A stretch of DNA of 64,000 nt from Miscanthus floridulus (Eukaryota > Streptophyta > Magnoliopsida > Poales > Poaceae), in the NCBI RefSeq assembly GCF_019320115.1, contig NC_089582.1:124397259-124461258 (forward strand), in the 5' to 3' direction. Under the pieces are notes generated by a model that saw nothing but the letters and a program-made list of their open reading frames with translations, searched no databases and was not told the DNA's origin. Each line of letters opens with the position of its first letter. The stretch's first letter is position 1. The translations under genes were made by a program, and so were the position numbers. Positions 1-12,119 of the stretch are shown here, piece after piece.

Positions 1-722
1 AAAGAACTATTAAGTATCATTCTAGTAGTGATGCTAGGTAATACCAACAAGCATCTCTAGCACCATCACTAGGGATGACAGCCTATTAAAGTAATGTTAG
101 GAGATGTAGGTAATTAATAGATGGCTACTAAAACAAGTGACAAGTTAATAAATACCAAAAAACATTTTAGCCGCCGTTGCCGGGGACTAGATTCAACTCT
201 GTTCTTAGTAATGACGCTAAGGAATGTCAACATGTTTATATTTGTATGATTTTGTGTGTGGGGGTGCCAAAGCCAAGATGTTGGCTATTATATCATGGGA
301 TGTATTTTAGTTGATTCTGCTGATTGAGCTGATTTTGGTGTTGTTGCAGTTGTTGGTTGAGCTACTACTACTGTTCTTATATAGATGTAGTATTTGTGCA
401 TGTTTTTGGTAGCTTCCTGCTTTGTGTGTGCGTGTGTTTGAGTGTGTGGGGGGGGTGTTTTTGTGTTTGTGTGTGCATGTGTTTTTTTGGCGTTGCTGTG
501 TGTGTGCTTTGTGTGTCTCTCTATCTTCCTTCCTCTGTGTGTGTGTCTGTGTGGTTGTGGGTCTGCTTTTGGAGCTGCTGCAACAACAACTTTGAACATT
601 GTTTTTTCTTGAATTTAGTTGATCTGCTTTTGTGCTTTTTTGGGTGAATTTATCTCATTTTCATTTTGTTGTTGCCATAAAATTGCAAATAGTATTTCAT
701 TCTCATATAATTCTTACCACAG
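1..722. other. Non-coding stretch with TG-rich low-complexity DNA
   Basis: No convincing gene was seen. Positions of about 412-560 are a degenerate TG/GTGTGT-rich simple sequence that opens meaningless reading frames on both strands. The rest is AT-rich and looks like intron or spacer. It leads directly into the cullin-like exon, so it may be the old upstream intron of that fragment. Confidence 0.5.
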
Positions 723-873
723 GCACTTAAAGAAGCCTTTGAGGTCTTCTTTTAACAAAGGTGTCCCTGGTAGTTTGAGTGCTAAGTTGTTGGCTACCTT
801 CTGCGACAATATTCTAAAGAAAGGTTGCAGTGAAAAGCTTAGTGACGAAGCCATTGAAGATGCCCTTGAGAAG
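723..873 (+). pseudogene. Cullin-1-like exon fragment, frameshifted
   Basis: The translated stretch matches the part of plant CUL1 that contains the phrases [22 protein letters not shown] and [10 protein letters not shown]. Cullin 1 is the scaffold of SCF ubiquitin ligases. The exon is bounded by an intact acceptor (CACAG before 723) and donor (AAG then GTACAT at 874). It is 151 nt, one more than a multiple of three, because an extra T in the TTCTTTTAAC run (about 751-758) shifts the frame and creates a TAA. No flanking cullin exon was found upstream in the window or in the sequence after 873. It is therefore an orphan exon, left either by a decayed gene or by a transposon-captured fragment. 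Family assignment is from remembered cullin sequence. Confidence 0.75.
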
Positions 874-1006
874 GTACATCTGTTTTGTTTGTTTGTTGTT
901 ATTGATAAATTATGTGCTAGAGCTTTTCATTTTGATTATGACTGGTTTCAAGGTGAATTGGTGCCGTGCAGGATGCACTGATCGAGCTTCCATTATCATT
1001 CGGTAC

Positions 1007-4000
1007 TGTGGCAGAACCATCTAATCTAATGCCTCCCAGGAGTGCTTGTCTTTCATTAGACGCTAAGTATCCAAAGAAGAACATTAAATTACTCGGTTCC
1101 GTCGGACACACCCCAGGGGAGAACCAAAAAATCTATATTTTTGCCATTAGGATCACAAATGAGAGAATAAAGGTTACATCATTCTTAACCATTTCTTACA
1201 TCACTTTTAGTACAACATCAAAGTATAATATTTATTTACTATAACAGCGGAATATAATTATATTATCAGAGTTATAAACAATTTAATTGAATAGCCGAAT
1301 ATAAACATGTGAACAGAGTTACAGCAGAAATAAATATCTATTCATGACATGATGAAGTATTGATATATAAGCTATGACAACAGATTATACAACTTTCATT
1401 TATAAAAGCATTTGGTGAGAGTTTTAAATAACAGCTACAATCACAGCGTAAAAGGATCCTCACTGAGCCCACCAGGAGGTATCCACACACAAAAGTTAGC
1501 TCAAGCGTCCACCTGTCACCTGCAACAGGGGGAATAAAATCCTGAGTACTCAATTGTACTCAACAAGACTTACCCGATAGGAGAAACGAAAAGACTCCAA
1601 GGATATGCAAGGCTATTTGGTTTATGGGTTTATTGCATTTGCAGGAAGCATTACTAAGCGTGCGTCCTTATATTCAATTTTTATTAATAGCCGCATTGGT
1701 TTATTAACAAACCATTCTATGTAAGCACCTATGCTACTTTCAAGCAGGTGGTAAGCAATCAGATTTCCTTTGTCTATCTTCCATCTTTCATCTTTCAGTT
1801 CTTACTACAGTGCTAAATCGTAGACAAGCCATACCGGATTGCCCGACGATTCGTGAATAAATGCCCTCAGCTGGGTATCCCGAAAACACACGCCCTGCTT
1901 ATACCCAAGGTACAAGTAGGACCAACCCATCACTCTCATGTCCTGGGTGTCCAGGTTCCCATCCAAACTGGGACTCCAAGCCCCCGTCCCTAAGTCCTAG
2001 ACTCAATGCGGTGCAAGGACCTCCTCCACCAAAATAAAATCCTAACAGTCGATCTGAAAAGAGCCAGATCCACGACAAGAGAGCAACAAGTCTTTCAAGC
2101 GCCCATACACAAGTATGTGCTCGAGATAATAAGTCTGTGACTTGCCTAGAGCCTTATGCAACGATTGGTCCTTAACCGACACAGACAGGGAAAGCAGTGT
2201 AACCAAGCCATGCCCCGCGTCCACGGCGACATAGCCCCTTACACCCACCAATACCCAAATCATATCCCTGCCTGGTCACTATTTTCCTTTCCACCATTTA
2301 TATTTTCCAAGTGATAATATTATAGTAATATATTTTCTATATCTCGCGAGTGATATGCAATCACTCGACTTCTACTGGAGTCTTGTAGCATAGCATTCTA
2401 CACGATCCTGTCATACTAGTAAGACTCATAGGATAAAGATATATATGCAAGTGGGTTTCATTCAACTCCTTAAAACTTAATGCACAATTATAATTTAAAC
2501 TACAGAAAAGTAGGGGTTATGCACCGGGGTTTGCCTGGGTAAGATATATTAAAAAGTTAGTGTCTGCATCTTTAGATCATCAACCATCATCTGAATAGCA
2601 AGCCCATTGCATCATCTCCTGAAGAGAATACCATTACATCATCTTTGGATTTCCACTCATCCTTCACTTGATCCATTGATCCATCGTCGTACCTATATGA
2701 TATGCAATGTGATGCAATGCAAAGACGTAATTAATCAACTGCAATCATGGCTCGTAAAATACGGCGTACGCCTCTTGAGTTAACGGGCTAGTTCTAACGA
2801 CGACCGTACTTAGGCTACATATACACATTGTCAGATAAGGCGTTATTTCCCAACAATAATTTTAGTTATATAAACCAAGGTGTTTCTTTATTTTATTCTA
2901 TCGATTTAATCATTATTCGAAATAAGACATCATTATCTATTTAGCAAACTAATTATTCTGGAGCTACAAAAATTACATTGAGCAGCTAATATTGCCAAAA
3001 ACCTACTGTAAAGATTTCAGATCCAATACTATTACCCATTTATCACAACAATTCCTATAAGTTTATATTTTTATAATGTTAAGTATCCCAATTTAATTAT
3101 ATAGCTCCTAAGAATATTATCCAACTATGTGAACAAGTTACACTAGCAGGTAGATCATGATTTTAGGAGCCTAACAAACTTAGTTTGACATTTTTATGAC
3201 TTTTCTATTATTTACTACGAATTTCCAAATATTCAGCCAATTATTAACATTAACAAAATACCAAAGAAAGAAGAAAGGGCCCTTGGGCCCAAAGCGGCCT
3301 AGCTCGCGCAAACCAGCGGCCACAGTAGCCTAGGCGGGGTAGGCGCGACCCAACGCGGGGCGGGTGCGTGTAGGCACGAGCGGCCCAGACGCTTCGGCAA
3401 CCAGCCGGCCCAGCTCGGCGCAACAAACCAGCCAACCCAGCAATTCCCCAAGATGGAACCTAGCACGGGTGCTGGCATTTTGCAAAAAGGTCCATGTTTT
3501 CTTTTCTATTCGCGAAGCTACCAATAGCACTATTCAACTGAGTTAGAGCTTTATATCAGGAACCCTAGAGTTATTCGAATTCTGAAATTCAAAGGTCCCT
3601 GGCCGGACATACAGAGACCGCACGACTTCGATCAAACACCAACGTATACGGCCCCCACCGGCGACAACTAGCACTACCAAATGACTACACGCGTCAAGAT
3701 CAACCGATCAAGGAATTTCGCACACCAAACGGTGCGACACCGCAGCAGGGACGCGTGCCGTGGCGAGGTACGACCACGATTATGTCCACGCCGGCGACAA
3801 CAGCCCTTCTGGCTACGCTGCATCACCAAAAATCTCTTCTTAAGTTACTGCTAGCCTGCTAGAAGCCTTAGATGTACTAGCACTACTCCCTATCAGCCCA
3901 GCCCTGGAACAACATCTAAACCGAGCTCATCGGCGGCGACGAGAGCGCCCCGGCGAGCGCGAAGCTTAGATAGACGAATTGACTACCACAAAAGCAAAAG

Positions 4001-5609
4001 GACCTCACTAGAAACATGTAGGAGGGGCCGGTTGAGGTTGTAAGGCTCGGCAAGGTAGCCAACCACATGCGCACCGACAGGCTTTGCGCGCTTCCGCTTG
4101 GCACCATCGCGTCACGTCGCTAACGGAGGGGTCGCTGGCAAGGACGAGCAACAGCATGAGGGGATCGATGTGAGCTCATATGAACAACTAATTGGAACCC
4201 CATAGAGGGGCAAGAGTTTACCCCCAATCGTGCTCTATTCCAGCGGTGAACTGACGGACAGCGCGGAAACACCAAATTAGTGGCCATCGGTGCTCAGCTG
4301 AGGTCTAGTGCGGTAGGGCGCCTAGCTAGCTTCCCAAGATACACACAGGTGCGAGGAAAAGAGCTGTGAACCTCACTGCCACGTAGGAGGGAGAAGGCAA
4401 CGGCCATGGCGCGGTGCGGCCGAGTGAAAAGCACGTAGCGAGCCGGCAATTTAAAACGAGAGCTCACGGTCGTGGAGCGATGCGAGCACGTACACACAAG
4501 CGAGCGGAGCCTCAATGCAACGCACTTGAATCAAAACGACCAAGCTTGAACAGAGCTCACCACCGTCGGCTAGTGGGACAGGGCAGATAGGTGGGGCAGA
4601 GCAGGGAGTAGTCCCGTCGCAACAGCGGCCGGGCCAATGACACAGTGGCGATGACTTGGCGCACGCCCCCAGGACTGAGCGTGGTCAGGGAAGCGGACGG
4701 CGAGGGCTAGCGCCATGTCGGCCAAGCAACAACGACCACAGCGTCGGGCTTGAACCCACGAGATACGGCGGACAGCGCACGCACGTGGGCTCACAAGGTC
4801 ATCCGCACGGCAGGGAGGGGCTGGCCAACCTAGCCAGGCACGGGACCGACAGCCGTGGGGCCAACCAGCGAGGCAGCGGCTACAGCCACAGCGCCAACCA
4901 AGGCGGTAGCGTGCGCACGGTGACCACGCCTCGAGCTCGAACAGCTAGAAACGGTGCTACACACGCTTTTTAAAGCGAAACAAAAGCCACTTAGTATTTC
5001 GATTGATGTCCAACCGAAGCCACCAACCTAAAGTCGGCATTAACAGCTATCTAGCGAAGTAAACTTCATGACCAGTGAGCAACTAGAGAGGGAGATAAGG
5101 GACTGCCAACCTGAGTTCATCACCTGGGTGCCAAAGTCATGGACAAGGTTCCACAATCTGTTTCCCAGTGCATTCTACGGAGATTAGGGCAAATTTGGAG
5201 AGTGCATCACGACCTCACACACCACCTTAATCTACACCACGCTCACGAGCTCACGTAGTGACAACCAATAGTGCAAAAACATAACACGGTATTTATCATC
5301 TTTGTTAGAATTTAAATGCCAAAGATGGCATTGTCAACAACAACTCGATGTTTGCCGACTTAGCTGAAAAGAGTGGATTTAATTTCCAATTTGATTTTTG
5401 AGCTTCCAATAAAACTAACTAACAACATTTACCTTCCCAAAATTAAAGTGACCTATTCCTCTACATATCTTCCCCATCAACTTAACTTAAGTAACATGCA
5501 CAAGTTTATTATCTATGTTTTAAATCAAAAATTTGTGAAACACGTTTCAAAAGTTTTACTTAGGCCTAAATCGCGGCGCTAAATAAGATCGTAACACCGG
5601 GGTGTTACA
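1007..5609 (-). mobile_element. Solo LTR of a large Ty3/gypsy-type retrotransposon (4,603 bp)
   Basis: The + strand starts TGTGGCAGAACC and ends GGGGTGTTACA. Read on the minus strand it is TGTAACACCCC...GGTTCTGCCACA, a usual TG...CA LTR. A perfect 5-bp target duplication, ggtac, flanks it (1002-1006 and 5610-5614). No primer-binding site, gag or pol is present, so it is a solo LTR left by recombination between two LTRs. The TGTAACACCC start and great length suggest the Del/Tekay chromovirus group; this is inference. The first 1.5 kb matches the partial element at 60469-61883. Scattered short frames, for example 4656-4973, fall in GC-rich LTR sequence and are not genes. Confidence 0.85.
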
Positions 5610-5614
5610 GGTAC

Positions 5615-6577
5615 GTACAAACTCCTTTCCAGCATCAAAACTTCTTTCGCGGAACCAAACTTGAGCTGGTGACAGTGGTATTGGTGAATTTATTAGATTT
5701 GTTTTTTTTTTTGTAATGGTGAATTTTTTTAGGTCAACTAATTATTTGTAAGAAGATTGGTAAACCTCTGCTTGTCTCTTCTCTGACTTACACTTGACTG
5801 GTTCAGTAATTGATGTGTTGACCATTTGATGTGTGAGGGATCAATAAAAGGTGTAGTTGAGTTGAGTTTTTGAAGCTGTTTTTCAGAGATGTCATGGTCA
5901 ATTTAGTTGAGTTGTTACTTGGTTTTTCCCCTTCCTTTCTTTCTTTGTAAGTTTTTGAGCGGGTTTACCATTTTGTGTTCTGTGTGGGTGTGGTAGGGGG
6001 ATGAGCAGCAGTTTATGTTTGGTTTTCAGTTGCTGAACTTTTTTTTCTTCCAATGTTCTGTTACTTTCCTGACAGATGTGTCATTTTTGGTTTGTCTGTA
6101 AGTGAACTTAAGGATATCATTATATTCAGTGTTTGATGATGTGTCATATATGCTGCTTCTTGTAGGTGGTATTTAGTTATCTGCTTGTTGATCCTATGGC
6201 AATTGTTTGATCTATTTTTTGGGTTTCACTATTTTTTAGTTCTTGATCCTATGCAATTATTTGCAATTTGGTTGTTTTAACTGTTTGATCAGTTTCTGCA
6301 TATTTTTCTAGATGAAGGTCATTGCTGCTCCTCCCTTCATAGGATACCGCTGTGGTCCGAGGCGAAACTGTTGTTGGTGGCGTGGCTGGTCCTGCCGTAG
6401 TTTCAGGGGTGCGTCGTTCATCTAGGACAAGTTCGTCAGGGAGTAGTTAAGGAAGAACGGGGTGAGGCTGCATGATCACCACGGCCACGCCGCCGACCAC
6501 ACGTCGCACGTCTTCCAGGTATGTGTGTGTCCGCGCGTGAGCATGCCCCTATTTGCAGATTGCTTCTCTCACGTAGA
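5615..6577 (+). other. MULE left flank with an unidentified exon-like block
   Basis: Most of this is T-rich, intron-like DNA. A GC-rich block at about 6313-6520 stands out. It opens with an ATG, contains a stretch that can be read as DKFVRE...NGVRLHDHHGHAADH..HVFQ, and ends in a good donor (TTCCAG then GTATGTG). At least one stop interrupts the frame. The MULE then begins 58 bp further on. A matching acceptor (CGTGCAG) lies just beyond the MULE right end, near 29188. The host site may therefore have been an intron of a now-decayed gene. I do not recognise the protein. Confidence 0.35.
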
Positions 6578-6838
6578 GAATTTTTTTATTTTTAATACTT
6601 TTTGTAAACTAATTTTAAACCAAACACTGTTTTTTTAACTAACACTTTTGGCCGCGTCTATTGCCACCACGCCATGCATGGTGGCGCGACGGGAGGGTGA
6701 TGTGGTGAAGACCGAGCGATGCTGATCGCTGACGTGGTAGGGGCTGTCGTGCCACCGATCTTGGCGCAGCAGTGACGCGCCCTGATCCGTGGCACGGCAG
6801 AGCCAGATAAAAGGCCCGCGGCCCAGTCCCGCCTACCT
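6578..6838 (+). repeat. MULE left terminal inverted repeat
   Basis: This pairs with 28918-29133 on the opposite strand. Shared blocks include AAACTAATTTTAAA, ACTTTTGGCCGCGTCTAT, GGTGGCGCG.CGGGAGGGTGA and GCGGCCCAGTCCCGCCTACC. The left copy holds about 45-60 bp near 6755-6810 that the right copy lacks. A GATAAAAGG TATA-like box occurs near 6807-6815 and also in the right repeat, so each repeat could supply a promoter for its adjacent gene, as in MuDR. Confidence 0.85.
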
Positions 6839-7296
6839 GCCGCGCATTCACTCTGTCTGCCCACCATGTCCACCCGCCTGGCCACCGCGCCACGCCCTCC
6901 CGCCACTCCCAAGTGTTGTCGGCGACCGGCCCTCCGTTGCCACCTCCCTCCCTCCCTTCCCTTCCATTCCCCGGCCGCGTCCCTCCCCCCTCGGCCTCAT
7001 TCAACGTAATGACACACTTTTTATTTTCGTTTGAATGGTGGATTGGAATATTATAAATGGGAGTTAAGGTTATGAGGAAAATCATGTTTGGAAACTATAT
7101 GGGCTATGGTTTGGAGGAAGATATTAGTTTGATTTTATCAATGTTAAGGTTAATTATTTAGTTAGAAGTATGTTTACCATGTATATTTTTGTTGCTATAA
7201 GTGTTGGTTATATTATTTGAGTTGCAATGCAAATGATTATATTTTACATTAATTTGCATTGTTTTGATTGATGTTTAATTTGAACCATTTTATTAG
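6839..7296. other. Leader region between MULE left repeat and GRF gene
   Basis: This is GC-rich to about 6990 and AT-rich thereafter. No gene was seen. It probably holds the 5' leader and possibly an intron of the GRF-like gene, because a polypyrimidine-poor TTTTATTAG precedes the ATG at 7297. Confidence 0.4.
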
Positions 7297-9018
7297 ATGG
7301 AAGACATGTTTCGGGAGCAGTTGTGGCAAAAACAGGGTCATCCTGGAGAATTGTACCTAGACGAGTCCAGCATAGATGCCCCCGTCCCTCCTGACCTCCC
7401 TATCTCTAACTATGACTGTGGTCGTCCGGCCGACGTGTTTCAATCGAGACATCTGGACACAGCGGCTCGTTGCTTCTACACATGCAGTCGTTTTAATGTA
7501 AGTAATTATTTTCGTATGTTTTTTCTTCATTTGTATTACTAGGTTACTAATATTTTGTTGGAATTTTGTTGTGTAGGCCCATAAGATGTGCTTTTTCTTT
7601 TAGTGGATCGACGGTGCAGACAAGTTTGACCCCAGGTACCTCCTTTTCGATGATTGGTGGAGAAGGCGACATCCACGAGAGCACTTCGAGCGGTGGATTC
7701 CACCTCCCCTAAGCCCCTCCAATGACGGCTAAGGAGAAGCACTTATCCACAGTTAGACGACTCGAGAAACCTCCTCTGTGCGATTGTAGAGATCGAGCTA
7801 TGATAAACCCTGAGAATACGTTGGAGTTTGTGTGTCCAAACAAACATGAAGTAAGTGCAAAGTGTATGTGTTGAAATGTTGAGCTATATGTGTTCATGTA
7901 CTAATGTCACCTTATTTAGGTATTTTCAATGGTGAAGTGTCGTTTCAAGGAGTGGTTGTATGGTCCTAAGAACCAATGGCCGGAAGAACCGCCAAAGGCA
8001 AATCAAAAGAAGAAAGAAAGGTTAATTTACAAAGCACATCCAGTCAAGTACGAATGTGGTGTTAAATTCAACTACGGTCTAGTCCCTTCGGAGCTTGGAA
8101 TAGGCCATTATTGTAGCCATATGGTTGACTATGATGAGGTTGGTTATTTTTGTGGTAAACATGAAATCGTATTTTATTTCATTTGCTAATACATATATGA
8201 TATAATTTTTTGTTTGAATGGAGCACTAGGAAATACAAGTGGGAATGTTATGATGGTCAAGCTAAGTTCTTGGATGAACTGAAGGGGAAGCAAGTAATTG
8301 CACGAAAGAGGGGATATGGACTTGACTACGTCAACCTATTTGTTAAACATCACAAAGACAAGATGTGTGAGTTTACTAGATAGCGCAGTATTTATAACCT
8401 GATAGATGTTGGGCTTGACAAATGAGGATTGGAGAGATGGATGACGTTAGAGGAGAAGAGGGCAAGGAAGGAAGCAAGAGAGGAGACAAGAGTACAGATG
8501 TAGGTTTTGAACGAGCATGTTGTTGTATTATGTGCCAGTGAGTGTTTGAAAGCCTTTTTTTCGTTGCCTGATTTTAAATGTAATATAACTGCTTTGCTAA
8601 CTGATTGCATTTTATACATGAAGGAATTGGATGCAGCGAGGAACATACTGCAGAGGTAGCTCATGCAAGGTATGAGAAAAAGAAGTTAGATGAGCACAGA
8701 ATGCGAGCTGGTCGCACCATTGAATCACCGATTATGTTGTCTGGTGAGGGGGATGAGGATGAGGATGACACTGTCAGACTCATCGCTCTAGTAGATGTGG
8801 ACTTGCAAGCGAAGGAGGCTGAGGATGACACTAGCAGACTGAGCGAGCTCATCGCTCTAGCAGAGGTGGGCTTGCAGGCGGAGGACGAAGACGACACGTT
8901 CTTCACTCAGGCCGCAGAGGCCGCAGATGAAGCGGAGGCTGCTTACTATAGGCGAAAGACAGATCATGGCAATGTAGGTGACCCTATCCACAGCAATAGG
9001 GTTGTGGTAGAGGATTAG
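7297..9018 (+). pseudogene. MULE accessory gene with GRF-type zinc-finger motifs, decayed
   Basis: Exon-like blocks run at 7297-7497, 7577-7850, 7920-8138, 8230-8383 and about 8605-9018, most with GT...AG borders. The first two join into a GRF-like zinc finger: DCGRP, then ARCFYTC, then KMCFF.WIDGADKF. The expected residue before WIDG is a TAG at 7601-7603. A second CDC-type cluster (PPLCDC...EFVCPNKHE) follows, separated by a frameshift near 7720. A third segment contains KYECGVKFNYGLVPSELGIGHYC, followed by a basic region ending in a stop at 8381. The last block encodes a Lys/Glu-rich helix and two acidic repeats of the EDEDDT type (8740-8905). I know similar multi-finger ORFs only as abundant, uncharacterised grass proteins. 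GRF fingers in other proteins bind single-stranded nucleic acid. Its place beside the MULE repeat suggests it travels with the MULE. It is not recognisably mudrB. Confidence 0.65.
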
Positions 9019-9464
9019 TACTCGGACGATGAGTTGCTTACTCAGTATGTTTCTGACTGAGGATTTTTGAATTGTGCCGTGTATCAGAACTTTCATTATG
9101 TTGTCTTGTTTTCTATTTAACTATTGATGTATTGTACCCATCTATCATGTACTCGGATTACCCATGGTCGATCTTAAGTCATCCCATCCATTTGTCGCTC
9201 TCCAAGTTTTTCTAATAAAAGCGAATGCGTTGAGAATTTCTAAAACGAACAAAATCGACGCGCCAACCCTAAGCCTAGGTTCTGTCTGTGTCCAGGTTTT
9301 GCCATGCCAAGCCCATGGTGCGGCACTGATGCGCCAAGCCCCATGGTTTGGCAGTACCTGGACACAGACAGAAGCTAACCAGCCTCAATTGCAACTGAAC
9401 GGGAGCTGCTGTCGGTGCTGTAAACAACTACAAGTGCTGCTACGACCGTGCGTAAGTTTAAACG
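9019..9464. other. MULE internal spacer
   Basis: This lies between the end of the GRF-like gene and the solo LTR. A 15-bp inverted pair (TCTGTCTGTGTCCAG near 9281 and CTGGACACAGACAGA near 9358) could fold into a hairpin; its role is unknown. No gene was seen. Confidence 0.4.
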
Positions 9465-9469
9465 AATAT

Positions 9470-12119
9470 TGTAACACCCAGACTTTTTAATTTTTGCAAG
9501 TTTCTAAATTTGGATAGAACTAAAGTAGACATATGACCAAATTTGTAGTTGGAGGAAAAACTATTTACAATTAAAACTCAATTCAACATAGGCTTCAATT
9601 TTTTTTGTTGCATTCATCCCGTTTGCATCTTGGTTTTATGATGTGATAACTTTCAAAACACGTTTAGGAGTCGTTTCGTGTCTCTCGGGAATTTTTCTCG
9701 CTTTTCCGGGAATTAAATTCCTTTTTCCCACAGCTTAATCTTTTTATTGAAACCTTCCAATAACCTTTTCATGAGCTCCAAACTCCATATTTTGATCCAT
9801 CATGTTCATAGCTACCTCCGGAATTTTTCTCAGAATTTTCTTTAATTTCTGTGATTTTTCGTGGCTTAAATATGATTTCAGGAATTTCCTGGAATTATTT
9901 TTAAACAGGAAATAAATCTCGAAATTAAGAAATTCCGAAACTTTTCCAAACCCTAGGACTATATATATGCCGGTGTTCCTCTCGACGCAAGGGTTCGAGA
10001 AGTACAACCCGTTTCTGCAGCCGCCACCCGTAGGCTCCTAGATCGGACGCCGAAGTTCGGAAGAGGCTAGGTTTCCGACGAACTTCCGGCGAGCTTTTCC
10101 GGGCAAACGATCACGTTCCGGCGACGACCACCACCACCCAGAGGTAGATCTCTTTGTTCTCTACACCGTGGTATATCCCAACGAACGAATTCATCACCGT
10201 TTGGCCGTTTCCCATCTCTTTTTCCTTTTCTCCGGCCGAAGTTTCCATTGCAGGTCTCTGTTTTTGCTTCTTTGGCCGCCGCCGCAGTTCCCTGACCGAC
10301 CAGCCAGCCTCCACGGCCGGCCCAGCCCCCTCCCACAGCCGGCCGAGCGTGGCCCTAGCCCCCCACGGCCTCCCCTTCCCTCCCCTTTTCTTGTCTGTAG
10401 GCCGCACGAAAACAGTAACCCGTGAGTTACTGTAGCAGCGAGATTGAACCAGAGGAGGAAGAAGGATCGGATTGCAAATAAATATTTTCTGGTTTCGCGG
10501 ATTAGTCTCTGATTTCTCTGCAGATTAGTCCCTGGTCTTCGGGAGGCCGTAACTTCTTCGTTTCAACTCCGTTTTTCGCGTTCTTTATATCCGCGCGATC
10601 GTAGAGACGAGTACTACTGTTTAGTATAGGTTTTATAAACTTTTAATGTGCTATGGTGTACTGTTATTTAATTGTTTTGTGGGCCCATGCTTGTTGTTTG
10701 TGCGCAGAAGGTGTCGACACCGTGAACTTCCAGGACCAGGAATTCGACACCTCTGATCCGAACCAGTTCGAAGGCAAGTGTCCTTGACCATACTTGCTCC
10801 TACTTTTGTTTTGATTTGAGTTAGTGTAGTTAGACCATTAGTTACATGCTGAGTCATAATTTGAATCCTATGTTAGGGTTTACTAGAACTTGATGGTATC
10901 ATCCTTGTAACCTGGGTTGGTTGGGTAGTTGTCTTGCTTAGCTTGCAGTCTTGGGTTGGAAATGTTATCATTTAATATTGATTAATGATTTATGCAACTT
11001 GGGTTGGTAATGTTTATAGCAACATGGTGAATAGGAATCCAGCAGGATGGTTGGTTTTGGTGGAGGCGTGTGCCAGATTTTGGGTAAATGTTTTCTGGTG
11101 GATTGTTGGAATTGGTGGAATGGATTGTGCTCGTTCCTGCTTGGATTCTAAGGACCGGTTCATGGACAAGTAACCCGGCTTAACAGCGCAACCTCGAGGG
11201 CTATATGGCTCTGGCTCTGGCCAAGTAATTAGTTTCCTCCAAGTTATGCTACATCGGGTCGGTTTGTGTGGCACAAGAGGGGGCTTCTGCAGTGGTGTTG
11301 GTACCCACTGTAGCGGTTAGGAACCTTAGTGAAGGTGTAAAACAGACTTGGAGGGATTTTGTAAAGGCCTTGTAGTGTGACCCCGCTGAGCACCTAGGTA
11401 GTGTGAAGCGTGATGGGGAAACATGACTCGTGGTGAAAGTGCGCAACCTCTGCAGAGTGTAAAACTGATATATCAGCCGTGCTCACGGTCAAGAGCGGCC
11501 TGGACTTCTTCTTGATTAGATGGCTCTGGTTTAGTTGGGAGGCTTGGATGGAATCCAAGTGTTGGTTTGCTTGGATGGAATCCAGGTGGGGTGCTCGGAT
11601 GGGATCCGAGTGTTGGTTTCAATGGTTCTCTGAGGAGAAGGAAGATCTCACCTAGTTAAATAGGTGCTTAAGGTTTAAGGTAATAGGTGTGTTGCTTAAG
11701 TGCTGGTCTTAACTTCTGTAAGCCTGTCCTTGTTATAAGCCTCATATCATATTTTCCCACACTTGTGGAGTACATTTCGATGTACTCACCCTTCCTCTTT
11801 GTCCCCCTGCTACCCCACCCAGGCACTGGAGACGGTGAAGAGGAGTACATTGAAGACGGTGCCTTCGACCCTGATGACGTGTACTAGGCTGGTGCTGCCC
11901 CTGGTCGACATTCCTGTGAAGATGGAGTCCTTTCCACTAGAGTTAGAATAAAGTTTATGAAATTTTCTTTCAGACCCACGGGTCATTTTGTAATGAAGTT
12001 TAAGTTTTAAGTTTCGAACAATGCAGTGATACTATCATGATGTCGTTATATGTATGAATAATTGATCCTGGCATACATATGATGTGCACTCAATTTTGTC
12101 CTTAAAATTGGGTGTGACA
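9470..12119 (+). mobile_element. Solo LTR, Ty3/gypsy-type (2,650 bp)
   Basis: It starts TGTAACACCCA and ends TTGGGTGTGACA. The 5-bp target duplication aatat is perfect (9465-9469 and 12120-12124). A TATA-like TATATATA near 9960 and an AATAAA at about 11946 on the + strand fix the orientation. No internal domain or primer-binding site follows, so it is a solo LTR. It inserted in the MULE just beyond the 3' end of the transposase gene. The long TGTAACACCC-type LTR suggests the Del/Tekay group; this is inference. Confidence 0.88.

Noticed and set aside
288..647. Two Cys/Val- or Thr/His-rich frames
   Set aside because: They are translations of TG-rich simple sequence.
4656..4973. 105-residue frame
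   Set aside because: It lies within the solo LTR in a GC-rich block, with no recognisable motif.
5760..6130. Weak direct similarity with 29560-29680 (CTGAC..ATGTGTCAT, TTTGTCT)
   Set aside because: Short T-rich matches only; could be chance or old intron sequence, not enough to claim a duplication.
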